Part shown: in pieces, positions 10,924 through 21,708 of the stretch
Layout: the number at the start of each line of letters is the position of its first letter
Numbering within the stretch: position 1 is the first letter of the stretch
Assembly (NCBI GenBank): GCA_963989385.1
Contig: OZ022506.1
Coordinates: 7,958,841-8,022,840, forward strand
Reading direction: 5' to 3'
Source of the DNA: Ctena decussata
Lineage: Eukaryota; Mollusca; Bivalvia; Lucinida; Lucinidae
DNA length: 64,000 nt
The notes under the pieces: generated by a model
The model's database searches: none
Told to the model about the DNA's origin: nothing
The model's input: only the letters and a program-made list of their open reading frames with translations
Position numbers and translations under genes: made by a program

Positions 10924-11020
10924 CTTAGTAGTAGTATTTCAATTCTCATAGCGACGTTGCCCCGCACCTCAGCCGCGAACGAATCCATAGCCGCAGTAAC
11001 GGGGCGCCGAGCGTCCATCC
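10924..11020 (-). mobile_element. 97-bp short retroposon with 10-bp target duplication
   Basis: Read on the minus strand it starts GGATGGACGCTCGGCGCCCC and ends GAATTGAAATACTACTACTA. GAGTAATTTT flanks it at 10914-10923 and 11021-11030. The other arm of the surrounding foldback keeps the uninterrupted site (around 9830-9840), so the insertion is later than the foldback. The class is unknown; an A+C+T-rich microsatellite tail and a target duplication suggest retroposition. A second copy is at 3064-3168. Confidence 0.8.
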
Positions 11021-11193
11021 GAGTAATTTTATTGATGGATTAACTATATTAAATAGGTAAAACTACTTAATACATATACAGAGTATTGAAAACTTACTGC
11101 CGTACCTGGAGACCCAGAGTCTCGGGGTACGGTTCCGTACCTGGAGACCCAGGGTCTAGGGATACGGTACCGTACCCGGAAACACTTCCTAAA

Positions 11194-12130
11194 CCAAATG
11201 CAGTATCTATTTTATTGTACCTTTGAAGCCTAGACAGCTCTTCATGGTTTATATTTCTTGATCAGACGTGTCCGTCCCAGGATTTATGGTATTTTTTTTA
11301 ACACCACGATCAGACAGCTCGGTCGAATCTCTTCTGTCTGTCGCAGTATGTAGAACTTTACGGTACAAAAATGTCAAAGTTTTGCCCGATGTCTGTCCTG
11401 TTGTCACAATACTTTTTTACGGAGCTTTAGATCCACCAAATTAGACTGCTTCTTTTATTCTATACATTTAAGGCTAACGTTTCGGAAGCTTTATATCATT
11501 GTGGACCACCATAATCAAACTGTTCCTGTACGTCTGTTCTCTTCAAGAAGACATGCCAGTCCCAATGCTCGGGGTTTACCGGTCAAATAGACCCTATGCG
11601 TCCATACAGCTCAGCTCTAAATAGTTTATCTATATGGTTTGTTCCGATATATCTTAATCGTTTCAGCTTAACGGTACTATTGAAGCCATAATCAGACCGC
11701 TTTTTTAGGTATATTATGTAACAGCAAGCATAATTTTACGCTTGAAAAACACATAGTCTATGTCCATTAAACATGCCCTTTCTCAAATCTTACATCTGAT
11801 CACATGATTCTCTCATCGCAGTAATTATGATTGCGCTATATCGAAAAATGTGTTCAGTGTCGCCTTTACCTGTATGAAAGATGTGAATTCTTATCTCAAA
11901 TCTGAAAATTCCAATAATTGGTCTTTAGGGTGATGTGTAATCAAAATTAAAAGATGTGTGGTAATATTGAAATACCTTGTCAGACTGTTCCTCGAGTCTA
12001 TACAGTTTATTCGTGCATGTCTTTCCCATTTTTTGCATTTTACGGTAATTTGAAGACCCTGACGAGACTGCTAACAGGGCGAGGCTTTACTCCACAACCG
12101 GATTTTTCTTTTGGACGAAACGAAAAATGG
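11194..12130. other. Unassigned AT-rich DNA
   Basis: No gene. Loose recurrence of CAGACNG and TTTACGGT suggests an old, decayed repeat, but no clean unit can be drawn. Confidence 0.35.
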
Positions 12131-12240
12131 AATTAACCGGAATGGCGTTCCCAGAACAATATGGAATGATGGAATGGAATGGTGTGGAATGGTGGAATGG
12201 CGTGGAATGGTAATGCCGCGGTAATGGCGTGGGAACGATG
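12130..12240. repeat. GGAAT-rich simple repeat
   Basis: A run of GGAATGG, GGAATGGTG and GGAATGGCG variants about 100 bp long. It is low-complexity and explains the His/Pro-rich open frame on the minus strand. Confidence 0.75.
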
Positions 12241-13086
12241 GCTGATCGGGACCGCCCCTACCGGTGAATGGCATTATGGGAAGCTTTAATGTTGTCTGTA
12301 CTGTAAAATAATTTTATGAAATCTGAAACTTATTTTCCGCGAAGCATATTCGATAAGAGTTACAATAGTCATTCAATGACCAGTAAGGATTGTCTCCCTT
12401 CCGAGGCAGGCAATATGTTTCTTTCTTGGACTTGGCTTGACTCGAACAATACACGTGAGAAATTACGCTGTTGTTTTTTTTGGAATACTAAGGACGCGTC
12501 AGAACAAAATTTGAATCGAATAGATTGGAAAAAATACTTATGACCTGTCAGGGTGACTGATTATGACCTACTTGGCGAAAATACAACCCTTGTTAGCCTC
12601 GTCCGAAACTTTGGAATGCATTGTTTATGCTTGGACTCGTAGAATACACAAAACTCAGTGACAACAAATGGCCATGACTTAAAAAATGCCTTGTGTTCCA
12701 ATGTATGCCCATTGATCACTATTCGAAAGTAGTCGATAATGGCAACCTTTCCAAGACAAGTCTGTTTGTTTCACGCCGAAAGTCCACCGAAGAATTGAAA
12801 GTATATATTGACATGTTTATTTATGACATGCAAAAAATAGGGGGGGGGGGGGGTCTGTCAGTATCAGGTATGAGTATGTGAGTCTTTCCACGTATCTGAA
12901 TCAATATTATAACTTAAATGTTTCTGGTTAAGGCAGAAACTTCTGAGCAGAAGACAAATGTAAGTTTTTGTGGCGATTTTAGAAAGAAAAAGAGACGTTA
13001 CACCGTCTAATAACAGATGAACATCTGTTAAAAGATATCGCTAGATTCATTACATCATGTCTGTCACTTAGAGACCGGTAATAACT
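12241..13086. other. Unassigned DNA with a G run
   Basis: A G homopolymer lies at about 12840-12853. The open frame at 12316-12543 has no recognisable domain. Nothing else is supported. Confidence 0.35.
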
Positions 13087-13230
13087 GAGTGGGCACGCTG
13101 CCTTGGAGTGATACTGGGTTGGCGTTGACTCAATGTTGAGACGTTGAGTCATCGTTGATTCATTGTTGTTTTTTTTTTGTTGTTGTTGTTTTGGGGTTTT
13201 TTTTCCCGCCTTGTGTGCCCGCTGACACTA
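13087..13230. repeat. Degenerate palindromic element, GTTGATTCA type
   Basis: GTGGGCACGCTGCC near the left and GTGTGCCCGCTGACAC near the right flank CAATGTTGAGACGTTGAGTC and CGTTGATTCATTGTTG. It matches the family at 24806 and 40446, but is disrupted by a T-rich run at 13169-13204. Confidence 0.5.
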
Positions 13231-13748
13231 TGCCGCTCTTCCTCAGGCTTGAATTATGGTTACTTGTACGCATTCAGCTATTTAGTATTCTGTGACTGTT
13301 TCACGTGACAAATATGAATTGGCCCTATGTCTACATATGTTCGGGTATTGTGTGCTTATTGTCTATCCATATTGTATGGCACTATTGTACTATTTGGCAA
13401 GTATTCATACAGATTTCAGCACTGTAGATGGAAGGAAGTAGCAGGGTCAATTTGGGGATTTTTAAGATAATTTTTCAGAAAAAAAGATAGAAGGGGCGGT
13501 TTTTAGGATTAATAGCATGGTAGATGGTTAAGCTGGTCTGATGCAATATGGTATTTTTACAAACACTAATAAGAATTTACTTTGGGCACTTTCGGCATGG
13601 TGGATTAGGTGCTCCTCGGGTAACTCGAGGCTATGTATACATACATATCTTAGGGCCCAAGGTCTATAGGACTCCGAGCTCCAGATAAGAGGGGGCTGAG
13701 GGGGTGATTCAAGGATGTTTTTGTTTCTTATTTCTAAGCGAAAACTTA
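13231..13748. other. Unassigned DNA
   Basis: No feature could be supported. Confidence 0.35.
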
Positions 13749-13811
13749 TGTTGTGAACCCTCATTAGAACCGTCTCGGCGAGACGGCTCTAAGGAGGGGT
13801 CACAATATATG
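13749..13811. repeat. Hairpin, AGAACCGTCTCGGCGAGACG core
   Basis: A 31-bp arm and its complement, with about four mismatches and almost no loop, centred at about 13778-13780. The core is shared with hairpins at 45657-45727 and 52286-52352. The outer parts of the arms differ among the three copies but pair within each copy. Confidence 0.75.
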
Positions 13812-14527
13812 TGTTTTGGTGCAGGGGTGTTGAAGATTGTCCCAGATTTGTCCCTGTTACCCCTTCTTGTCCGGAGCATTGAAGGTGTTGCTCAGCTTTG
13901 TTCGAGCGATTTATAGTTATAGTGTCTTGCTTTATGGGCAATAACTGGAATAGTAAAAGGGATGTGGCTTGTGCTTAGGTTGTCTCCCTTAGAACTCGTA
14001 CGACTTTAGGTTAGGTTTTCAACAACTGGATCAGGGTCTTTATGTTGAGGCTACCTTGGTACCACCAATTGTCTACTGGTATATTACATTTACTGTACTA
14101 CTTTGTGCCGGTGCATACTGTTTCTGTTCTTTTCCTTATTTCTGGTTATTTTCACGTGTCTTGGTCAATATGAACACCGCTCGGCGAATTCCGTGATTCA
14201 CGGATTTGCCCGATCACTCCCATAAGCACTGCACAGTTCGACAGTGGAACGATAAGATGGATTTTGGGGAAGGGCAAAGGTATGTTCTAGCCTCCGCTCT
14301 TCAACAATTTTCAAGAAAGTTCTCGAGAAAGATAATTATGAAAATTGTTACAAGACACTGACGGGCTGGTCTGAAAAGTGGTGCATGGGTACAATCCGTC
14401 AGTTACAGATTGCAGGACGAAGTTGGTCTATTTGACAAGCATCTCACTAGAGCCATGATGGTGTGGCCATCCATCACCTTCACCGGGCTTCAGACAGAAT
14501 TCCATGGACTCATATAGATGGACCAAG
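13812..14527. other. Unassigned DNA
   Basis: No gene or defined repeat seen. Confidence 0.35.
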
Positions 14528-15586
14528 AAGAGAAAGTTGACAGAAGAGATAGTGGGATATTCACATGGAATGGAGAGCACTGTTGACAGAGAAAGTTGAC
14601 AGAAGAGATAGTGGGACATTCACATGGTATGGATAGCACTGTTGATAGAGAAAGTTGACAGAAAAGGTGGTGGGACATTTACATGGAATGGAGAGCACTG
14701 TTGAAAGAGATAGTTGACAGAAGAGAAAGTGAGACATTCACATGGAATGGAGCGCCCTGTTTACAAAGATAGTTGATAGAAGAGATGGTGGGACATTCAG
14801 ATAGAATGGAGAGCACTGTTGACAGAGAAAGTTGACCGAGGAGATGGTGGGACATTCACATGGAATGGAGAGCACTGTTGACAGAGAAAGTTGACAGAAG
14901 AGATGGAAGGACATTCACATGGTATGGAGAGCACTGTTGACAGAGAAAGTTGACAGAAAAGGTGGTGGGACATTTACATGGAATGGAGAGCACTGTTGAA
15001 AAAGATAGTTGACAGGAGAGAAAGTGGGACATTCACATGGAATGGAGCGCACTGTTGACAAAGATAGTTGATAGAAGAGATAGTGGGGCATTCTCATGGA
15101 ATGGACAGCACTGTTGACAGAAATAGTTGCCAGAAGAGATGGTGGAACATTCACATGGAATGGAGAGCACTGTTGACAGAAATAGTTGACAGAAGAGATA
15201 GTGGGACATTCACATGGAATGGAGAGCATTGTTGACAGAGATAGTTGACAGAAGAGATGGTGGGACATGCGCAATGAATGGAGAGCACTGTTGACAGAGA
15301 AATTTGACAGAAAAGGTGGTGGGACATTCACATGGAATAGAGAGCACTGTTGACAGAGAAAGTTGTCATAAGACATGGTGGGACATTCACATGGAATGGA
15401 GAGCACTGTTGACAGAGAAAGTTGACAGAAGACATGGTGGGACATTCACATGGAATGGAGAGCACTGTTGACAGAGAAAGTTGACAGAAGAGATGGTGGG
15501 ACATGCACATGGAATGGAGAGCACTGTTGACAGAGATAGTTGACAAAAGAGATGGTGGGACATGCACATGGAATGGAGAGCACTAA
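14528..15586. repeat. 59-bp minisatellite, about 18 copies
   Basis: The unit contains GTGGGACATTCACATGGAAT, GGAGAGCACTGTTGACAGAG and AAAGTTGACAGAAGAGATG. Successive GTGGGACAT starts are 59 bp apart in the well-kept part (for example 15437 and 15496). Copies at the low-coordinate end are more diverged. Because 59 is not a multiple of three, each copy shifts frame. The minus strand of the unit lacks stops in all frames, giving open frames up to 176 codons (14915-15445) that are repeat artefacts. Confidence 0.92.
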
Positions 15587-15693
15587 ACTTTGTATAACCT
15601 CATGGATCGGTAAAAGACTGGACGTTTAGAGAGACTTCCATGCTGTTAGCAAAGACTTGGTGGTTATGAGAGACATGAGATGAAGACAATGCA

Positions 15694-15933
15694 TTGAGCC
15701 GCGACACGTCAAGACCAACAAAGTGGCATGTGCGACCAACGAAGACTCAGATCAGCCGGGGCATCCGCCCAGTCTGACCAGAGTCTTTGCTGTCCGCATG
15801 GAGCTAGCCTAGACCCTTAGTTACCCTTAAGCGCAAAGCGAAGACTCTGATTAGACTGGGCGGATGCCCAGACTGATCTTAGTCTTCGCTGGCATACATG
15901 CCACTTTGTTGGTTTTGTAGTGTTTCGGCTCAA
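15694..15933. mobile_element. 240-bp palindromic MITE (TGAGCC family)
   Basis: Full-length copy from TTGAGCCGCGACACG to TTTCGGCTCAA. Both arms carry the CATCCGCCCAGTCTG block and its complement around a central TAGCTACC-like part. The terminal inverted repeats are about 30 bp. Non-coding. Confidence 0.85.
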
Positions 15934-16273
15934 TTATTATGATTTTCAACTTTGTAACAAATGCAAGACGGAACAGCAGCCTGACATTGTGACGTCTATC
16001 TGCATTGAAAACTCCATGTTGCTACATTCCAACACCCACAATACACCATGGTTTAATTGCACTGGCCTGCCATAACATGTGAATGGAGCATTAATGTCAT
16101 GAAGGATTAATATCAACATGTCTACCTTATAAATGCACGTGACTCGAAATGTACATCACGTTGTGTCTTGTCTTGTCCTCAAACAGGTTCATCGTTATAA
16201 CAAGCGTCTTGAATACTCAGCAATCATACCTCTCGCTGAACTTAAATTCCAAGAGCAAGAAAAATCACTTAAA
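15934..16273. other. Unassigned DNA
   Basis: No gene or repeat recognised. Confidence 0.35.
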
Positions 16274-16454
16274 TTGAGCCGCGACACGAGTAAACCAACA
16301 AATGGGTTGTGCGCTCAAATCAGAGTCTTCGCAGTGCACTTAAAGGGTAGCTAAGTGTCTAAGCTACCTCCATGAGGACAGCGAAGACGCTGATCGGACT
16401 GGACGGATGCTGGGCGCACCACCACTTTGTTGGCTTTGTCGTGTTGCGGCTCAA
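16274..16454. mobile_element. 240-bp palindromic MITE, internally deleted
   Basis: Both ends are intact (TTGAGCCGCGACACGAG and GTTGCGGCTCAA), but about 60 bp of the left inner arm is missing. The frame at 16133-16354 runs into it and is not a gene. Confidence 0.8.
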
Positions 16455-16500
16455 ATAAAAATGGCGCATGGTCGATTAATTAAATACATTCGGTTATAAT

Positions 16501-17316
16501 GCACCAGTGATTTGCAACCACGCCCCCCCCCCAGGGCCGGGAAATAGCGGGGATATTGACTTTACACTCTGCAAAGCCCTGGTATATGCCCTGCACTGTG
16601 GGGACATTTTCTGTCAAATCCCTGGTAAAGGTCTCCGCCCCCCCCCCCCCCCCCCAGGACCCCCCAGGAGATCATACAAATATAACAAGAGTTGTCAAAA
16701 GACAACAAAGTGCGTCTCATAGGAGCCTGATTCTCACAATCACTTAACCATAAAATGTAGGTCACAGTGATCTATAAATAGTATGAGGTAATTCGCAATG
16801 TCAGACTGATCCATTATGTCAGGTATCATGTTAATCAATAATCAGTGTTGGAAACCGTGACATATAGGTCAAGGACATACGATTTGTGATGCAGCTGCTG
16901 CAGTCATATGGATGTCACATGTACCAAGTATGATGATCATAGCTGCTGTAGTTTGTAAGATACAGAGCTGAACATCGAGTTAAACGCAATTCTTAACATT
17001 GGTTAACCTGATCACAGACGCCGACAAGGTCGCTGACGCTGACTCAAACGCTAACGCGTACTTTTACTACGACGCCGGGGGTATAGCATATAATAAGCAT
17101 TCCTTTGCATTCGCAAAGGCGCGCTATAAATCCATATTTTGATAATGTGTCACGGTAAATTTCGTCAAAAACACTCCACTATTATTCCCGCTGTTTTGGC
17201 CCGGCGTATCCACGGCACTGCAGGGACACCACTTAGGTAAAATCACAGTACTTAAGCCCCGCTATGCCCCCGCTATCCCCGGCCCCATGGGGGCCGTGGT
17301 CGCAAATGACTGGTGC
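16501..17316. mobile_element. TIR element of about 816 bp
   Basis: GCACCAGTGATTTGC at 16501 is complementary to GCAAATGACTGGTGC at 17302, with one mismatch. The inverted repeat continues inward through ACCACG, a C-rich stretch, GGGCCGGG and ATAGCGGGG for about 45 bp. No transposase frame is present, so it is a non-autonomous element. The interior includes GACGCCGACAAGG and GACGCCGGGG, related to text near 36950. A target duplication was not found. Confidence 0.7.
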
Positions 17317-17601
17317 CTTGTGCAGAAGATCGCGACCTCAGATCGCCTTTCGGCCCACCGGCGACAGGAAAACTCTCTCTGGAAAGCAGTAAATGGGTAT
17401 CTTTTTTTTTGTTTCATGGAAGGAGAAGTCCAATGTCGAGAGAAGGATGGTGCCCAAAATTATGCTAAGCCCAAGATTAGGAGGGTCTGTAACCCCGAGT
17501 TGCCCTGTAGCCACTAAGCTACGGAAAGCTTTACCTTTTAATTTGAAGCAACTCAACTCAACTCACCTCTAGTTTATTTGCAACCATTTGAAAATTACGT
17601 A
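17317..17601. other. Unassigned DNA
   Basis: No feature recognised; CAACTCAACTCA at about 17547 is a minor simple repeat. Confidence 0.3.
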
Positions 17602-18642
17602 TAGGGTAGTTCGCCCTTGAGTCGAACACCTTTTGCATTGTCTTGCGCTTTCAGACCCTGGCTATTGACCCACATCGTGTTTGGGTCATGCAACAGCTAG
17701 CGCAGCTTTCCAAGCACAAAAATTCTGCAACCGTTTAGCCATACTTCGTGAAATAAGGGGATAATAAGGGGTTTTATCCACCTACTCAAATTAGCCCTTA
17801 AGTCGAACAGACTTGCCCCTGACTCGAACAGATATACTGATCCAGCCATTATAGGACAACACCATGTAGGGTCTGTGATATCCAGAAAATCCGCATTTTT
17901 TAAATTACATATTTTAAATAATTTTTGTTTGATGTCATTTTAAAGCACTCTTAATGAAATAATGAGACACACACCAATGTATGTAAATGCAGATAAATCC
18001 ACCCTGTGACTCCTGGTGCATGTAGAAAAACATGCGTTCAAGGGGCTCAGTTACCATGTGTGCTATTACGTTTAAGATAAACGTACATCCTTACTGCGTG
18101 CATAAAAGAAAAGAGGAAGATGTGTTTGTGCAATAAGTCTGTGACTGAATGTATTTGCTAGTCATCCAGCGTGTATACCGTCTCTGAAACTATAAGCCCG
18201 TGTTCGACTTTAGGGCGAATCGGTGTTCGACTCTAAGACGAAGCAAAGGTTTGTGTTAATCGTGATAATTTTGTTAGTTTTACTTATTTTGACCAATAAA
18301 TAGTTATCTTTTCGATCATTTAGAAGCCATGGATTAGTTTAACAAAAATGTTAAATTTCGTAAACTAAGACTCTTTTTGCTACATAATATTAAGGATTTT
18401 ACAAAATTTATAAAAATCAAAATCATGAAATTTAGAAACAGCTCGACAGGAATGAGTTGCGACGACTGCTAGTCGTATAATAATGTGAGCTTTATATTTT
18501 GGAGTCTTTTATGCATATTGTGCATAGAATAAGGTAACGTCTGGTATCTTAACAGGTAATGACCCACCAAGTTAAATGTTACTGTTATCAGTTTAAATTG
18601 TTCGACTTAAGGGCAAGTTCGACTTAAGGGCGAGTTACCCTA
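17602..18642. mobile_element. TIR element of about 1.04 kb, TCGCCCTTGAGTCGAAC ends
   Basis: Starts TAGGGTAGTTCGCCCTTGAG and ends with the complement-like CTTAAGGGCGAGTTACCCTA, giving an inverted repeat of about 25 bp. The GTCGAAC/GTTCGAC motif recurs inside near 17810, 17830, 18200, 18225 and 18610. No long open frame. It looks like a non-autonomous DNA element; the superfamily is unclear. Confidence 0.7.
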
Positions 18643-18998
18643 ACATTAGAACAATCAATACATGAGATGCGCCCATTAAAGGCTGAAAATAGCAACATCA
18701 AGTAATAATAATAATAGAAAAATATGCACAATACATACAATACATATTTATTTCTCTACGCACAATCGGAAGTCCTCAGCTCCTCCCGCTAGGTTACGGG
18801 ACAAGTCGAGAAATTCCGACTTTTTCCTCACCGCCACGGCGCTAAGGTATCTAGTGTTCGCTTTTGATCTTTGACACTTCATGCGGGTTTCCATGGCAGT
18901 ACGTCAACAACTGATCAGATCCACAGGTACCACAAAATGATCGATACGGACACGGTCTTGTAGAGTAAATAAGTGCCGAAACATTTCTAAAGATAGTC
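18643..18998. other. Unassigned DNA
   Basis: Nothing beyond AT-rich single-copy-like sequence. Confidence 0.35.
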
Positions 18999-19069
18999 TA
19001 GCAGGCACACAACATTGAATCAAAATTGAATCAACCGGGATTCAACGTCACGTTGTGTGCCTGCTGGGA
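18999..19069. repeat. Short palindromic element, AGCAGGCACACAAC type
   Basis: CTAGCAGGCACACAACATTG at the left mirrors CGTTGTGTGCCTGCTGGG at the right, with GAATCAA blocks between. It is the shortest copy of the family in the window. Confidence 0.75.
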
Positions 19070-19076
19070 AAAATAG

Positions 19077-19178
19077 AATCAATCATTGGTCTCCGATGCG
19101 GACTGGGAAATCCCAACCCGAGGGCATACGGGGTGTGTCGGAAACGAGGCTTGCCGCATCGGAGACCAATGATTGATT
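19077..19178. repeat. Hairpin with perfect 25-bp arms
   Basis: The arms are 19077-19101 and 19154-19178 and pair without mismatch (AATCAATCATTGGTCTCCGA in the left arm). The 52-base loop holds a smaller CCCGAGGG..CGGGG partial pairing. It starts eight bases after the preceding palindrome. Confidence 0.85.
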
Positions 19179-19364
19179 ATTTCTCTTACCTACGACAGTT
19201 TTTATTTCAAATTGAACGAACAACTATTAGGCCTATTTCATGCGAACGTGTACACGTGTAAGTAGTACAACCGTGTCGGCCTAATGGATTCCGTAGTGAA
19301 AAGACAAGTAAAAACTAGGTCCTTGACAAAGCCGCATTTTTTTATTTTCTAACTGAAATTCATA

Positions 19365-20590
19365 TTAAAGGACAAAATTTATATTACGACGACTACAGCA
19401 AGCGCGTGTATGCCGTTAATTGTAACGTAACGTCAATATAGGGATCAAACATGGTTTTTCATGCATTAACGTGTGCTAGGTCCCAAGGTGGAAACCGAGG
19501 CCGAAGGCCGAGGTTTTTAACATCTCCCGAGGGACCTGGCAAATGTTACATGCAATGCATTGGAAACAAATGTTTGATCGCTGTTATTGCATAAATTCAA
19601 CGAATTATTCGTTAAAATTTGAGAGAAAAAAATCGGCACTATATTTTGTCATCGTTTGAAAGCCAACGCGCTAGTGCATCTTTTAGCTAATATTCGTCTT
19701 CCGGGCCAGAGAGCATTCAACTATTCAAAATGGCTGCCATCATCCTATTCAACCTCACTATTTCGCAAAATTGCCCAGGATGGTCGTTTAGTTGATGCAA
19801 AATAGATTGCAAATTAGTCAACAAAAAACAGTTACCTTGAGCAATAATTTCCATGCAGAACAAGCCTGATCCATTCATATACCATCCTGCAGTTCTTGAT
19901 TGCTGAAAGCTTGAGATGCATGTTTGTTTTTAACACTTATTTACTCTCCATTTGGCATCGTAAGAATGTAAACAATATCGCTTTAAGCCTGAGTCACGAC
20001 GATGACGTCAGATTACAAAGGCATGATGACATCATATATAGGCATACATAGGTAGCGCACCACGAATTTTTGTAATTCGACCGAAACGAGAGAGACAACG
20101 TTGCATGGCGGATTTTTTAGTGGTCCGGCACAAGCATGATAAAAGATCTGTCATCGTGCATCAACAGCGCGTGAAAACCCTTGTTGAAACACGGCTTTTC
20201 GCCGGTCGATGCACGGCTGTTAATAACTCTCGACACTGCTTTTTATGCAATAACGTCATTTCAAACGTCAGTTTGTAACATCTTCAAAATGGCTGCACCC
20301 TCGACAGTGTTTGTCACGGTGAAACACTAACTATTTCGGATCTTTTTCCGACTGTAAGATATAGAAACAGATTATAATGGGATAATAAAGAATGAATAAC
20401 CTTTCTTGGGATTTTATTTATACAGATGTGGAGATTCATTCCTATGAAAAAATAATGCATAAAGTATAGAATCGCCAGGCCGGGCGCACCGGATTTCAAG
20501 GTGCGAGTAGTGATACACAGAATTCAAGCTCGTGTGAGCTGTCTGAGCCCATGGGCAAAAAAGAATGTTCCAGCACCGCTAAAAATAGAC
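19365..20590 (+). repeat. Dispersed repeat D, split by an 815-bp insertion
   Basis: Sequence at 19365-19438 and 20254-20590 matches, in order and inverted, the continuous stretch 63400 down to 62980. Shared phrases include AGCGCGTGTATG.CGTTAATTG, AACGTCATTTCA, CTTCAAAATGGC.GC and CACCGGATTTCAAG-like text. The middle, 19439-20253, is absent from the second copy. The repeat is non-coding; its class is unknown. Confidence 0.75.
19439..20253 (+). mobile_element. 815-bp inserted element with CAATA at both ends
   Basis: Begins TAGGGATCAAACATGGTTTT and ends CACTGCTTTTTATGCAATA. CAATA is present at 19434-19438 and 20249-20253. An inverted second copy at 46792-47596 also has CAATA (as TATTG) at both ends. 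Each end of the element can fold: GGATCAAACATGG with CATTTGTTTGATC around CCGAGGCCGAAGGCC, and GTGCATCAACAGC with CGATGCACGGCTG at the other. No coding capacity; a short CGCTATTG-type transposase frame is not seen. Confidence 0.75.
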
Positions 20591-21308
20591 CAAACTTTGT
20601 CCAGTAGGTAAGAAACCATCTTTCTACACTACACGCATTGCCCACATTCAAGAGGGTGGTCACCGGCTCTATGTCACATTTATATAAGGAGATTATGAAA
20701 ATGGTAAAATTTAAAGGCTAGAGGCTAGAGTATTTCTGAAGCGCTTGGTCGGAATACCTAGCTCACAGAGGGACAACCACGTAGTAAAGAGGTAAAATAT
20801 GAAGGTTAGCTGACTGTTGAAATGAGTGGTGCTTTCTTCATAGCGCAGACTAACCTGTAACGAGCTACTTTTTTACTTTGCCCCGCTACTAATAGGCACG
20901 ATTAATGGTTTGACACTTGAAAATGAGCGGCAACGCGACAAGACGCAATGCGGCGTATGCGAACTCAGACCGCGTATTAGCGTAGCGTGACAAATTCTTC
21001 GTTTTTGCTTCTCAGACTCCCTAGGGTTCTATGTATTGTTCTTGCGAACATGGAGGACTCTGGTAAGGCTTCTCGGGTGCGCAGCCTTATATATGTGCCG
21101 TATGGGACCTTTATCTGGTGACGCGGCCTATATTTAATAGCTTGCCACTTACTTGAGTAGTTCTGCTTATCAACTTTCTGCAGCAACATTTTTAAGATTG
21201 TTGTCCTAATTTTCACAAGGACATTGTACTTACGCCCTATATAACACAATAAATACAATGTCAGTAGTTCTCAGTAATATGAGTTGTCCCACTATAGGCA
21301 TGTGACAA
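20591..21308. other. Unassigned DNA
   Basis: No gene is supported; the minus frame at 20977-21258 has no recognisable domain. Confidence 0.35.
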
Positions 21309-21642
21309 CACAGGGTATAACCGATTCCGCCAATTTTCGCTTCCTGCAGAGACTGTACATCATATTTGGCTTCCGCCGAGACTGTCCGCGAACTCTTTCT
21401 TCCTGCCGAGACTTCTGTACTTGATAAATGGCTTCCTGCAGAGACTGTCCGCGTGATTCTGCTTCCTGCCGAGGCTCTCGGCAGGAAGCAGAATCACGCG
21501 GACAGTCTCGGCAGGAAGCCATTATTCGAGGACAGTAGTCTCTGCAGGAAGCAAGAGTTCGCGGACAGTCTCGGCGGAAGCCAAATATGACGGACAGTCT
21601 CTGCAGAAAGCGAAAATTTGCGGAATCGATTATACCCTGTGG
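21309..21642. mobile_element. 334-bp foldback built of a 20-bp subrepeat
   Basis: Outer ends CACAGGGTATAACCGATTCC and GGAATCGATTATACCCTGTG pair; the flanks are GACAA on both sides, a possible 5-bp target duplication. Each arm is a run of CTTCCTGCAGAGACTGTCCG-type units, alternating GCAGAG and GCCGAG forms, and the arms meet at about 21479 with almost no loop. A second copy is at 34566-34896. Overlapping frames on both strands reflect the palindrome. Confidence 0.85.
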
Positions 21643-21708
21643 ACAAGTTACCTCTGAGTGTGATCAGAGATTTCGTTGTTGATATTTGGGTACTTCCATG
21701 TAAAATAT
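21643..21708. other. Short spacer
   Basis: Sequence between the foldback and the tandem region; nothing recognised. Confidence 0.3.

Larger units (their letters stand above)
9630..11193. repeat. Long foldback: arms of about 250 bp around a 1-kb centre
   Basis: The left arm (about 9630-9886) and right arm (about 10870-11193) are inverted copies. Both start from GGAAGTGT, run through CCGGGTACGGTACCGTA and repeats of TCTCCAGGTACGGAACCGTACC, then CAGTAAGTTTTCAATA, and end near the complement of CATCTTGCTA. The arms hold short nested palindromes of their own. The left arm has one extra 40-bp palindromic unit (about 9720-9760). The right arm holds a 97-bp insertion absent from the left. The centre (9887-10869) has no open frame of note. 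Confidence 0.85.

Noticed and set aside
14915..15445. 176-codon minus-strand frame
   Set aside because: Lies wholly in the 59-bp minisatellite; the peptide is the repeat read in rotating frames.
14528..15586. CRISPR array
   Set aside because: Repeats are head to tail without unique spacers; same for 31854-32716 and 21709-23180. The genome is eukaryotic.
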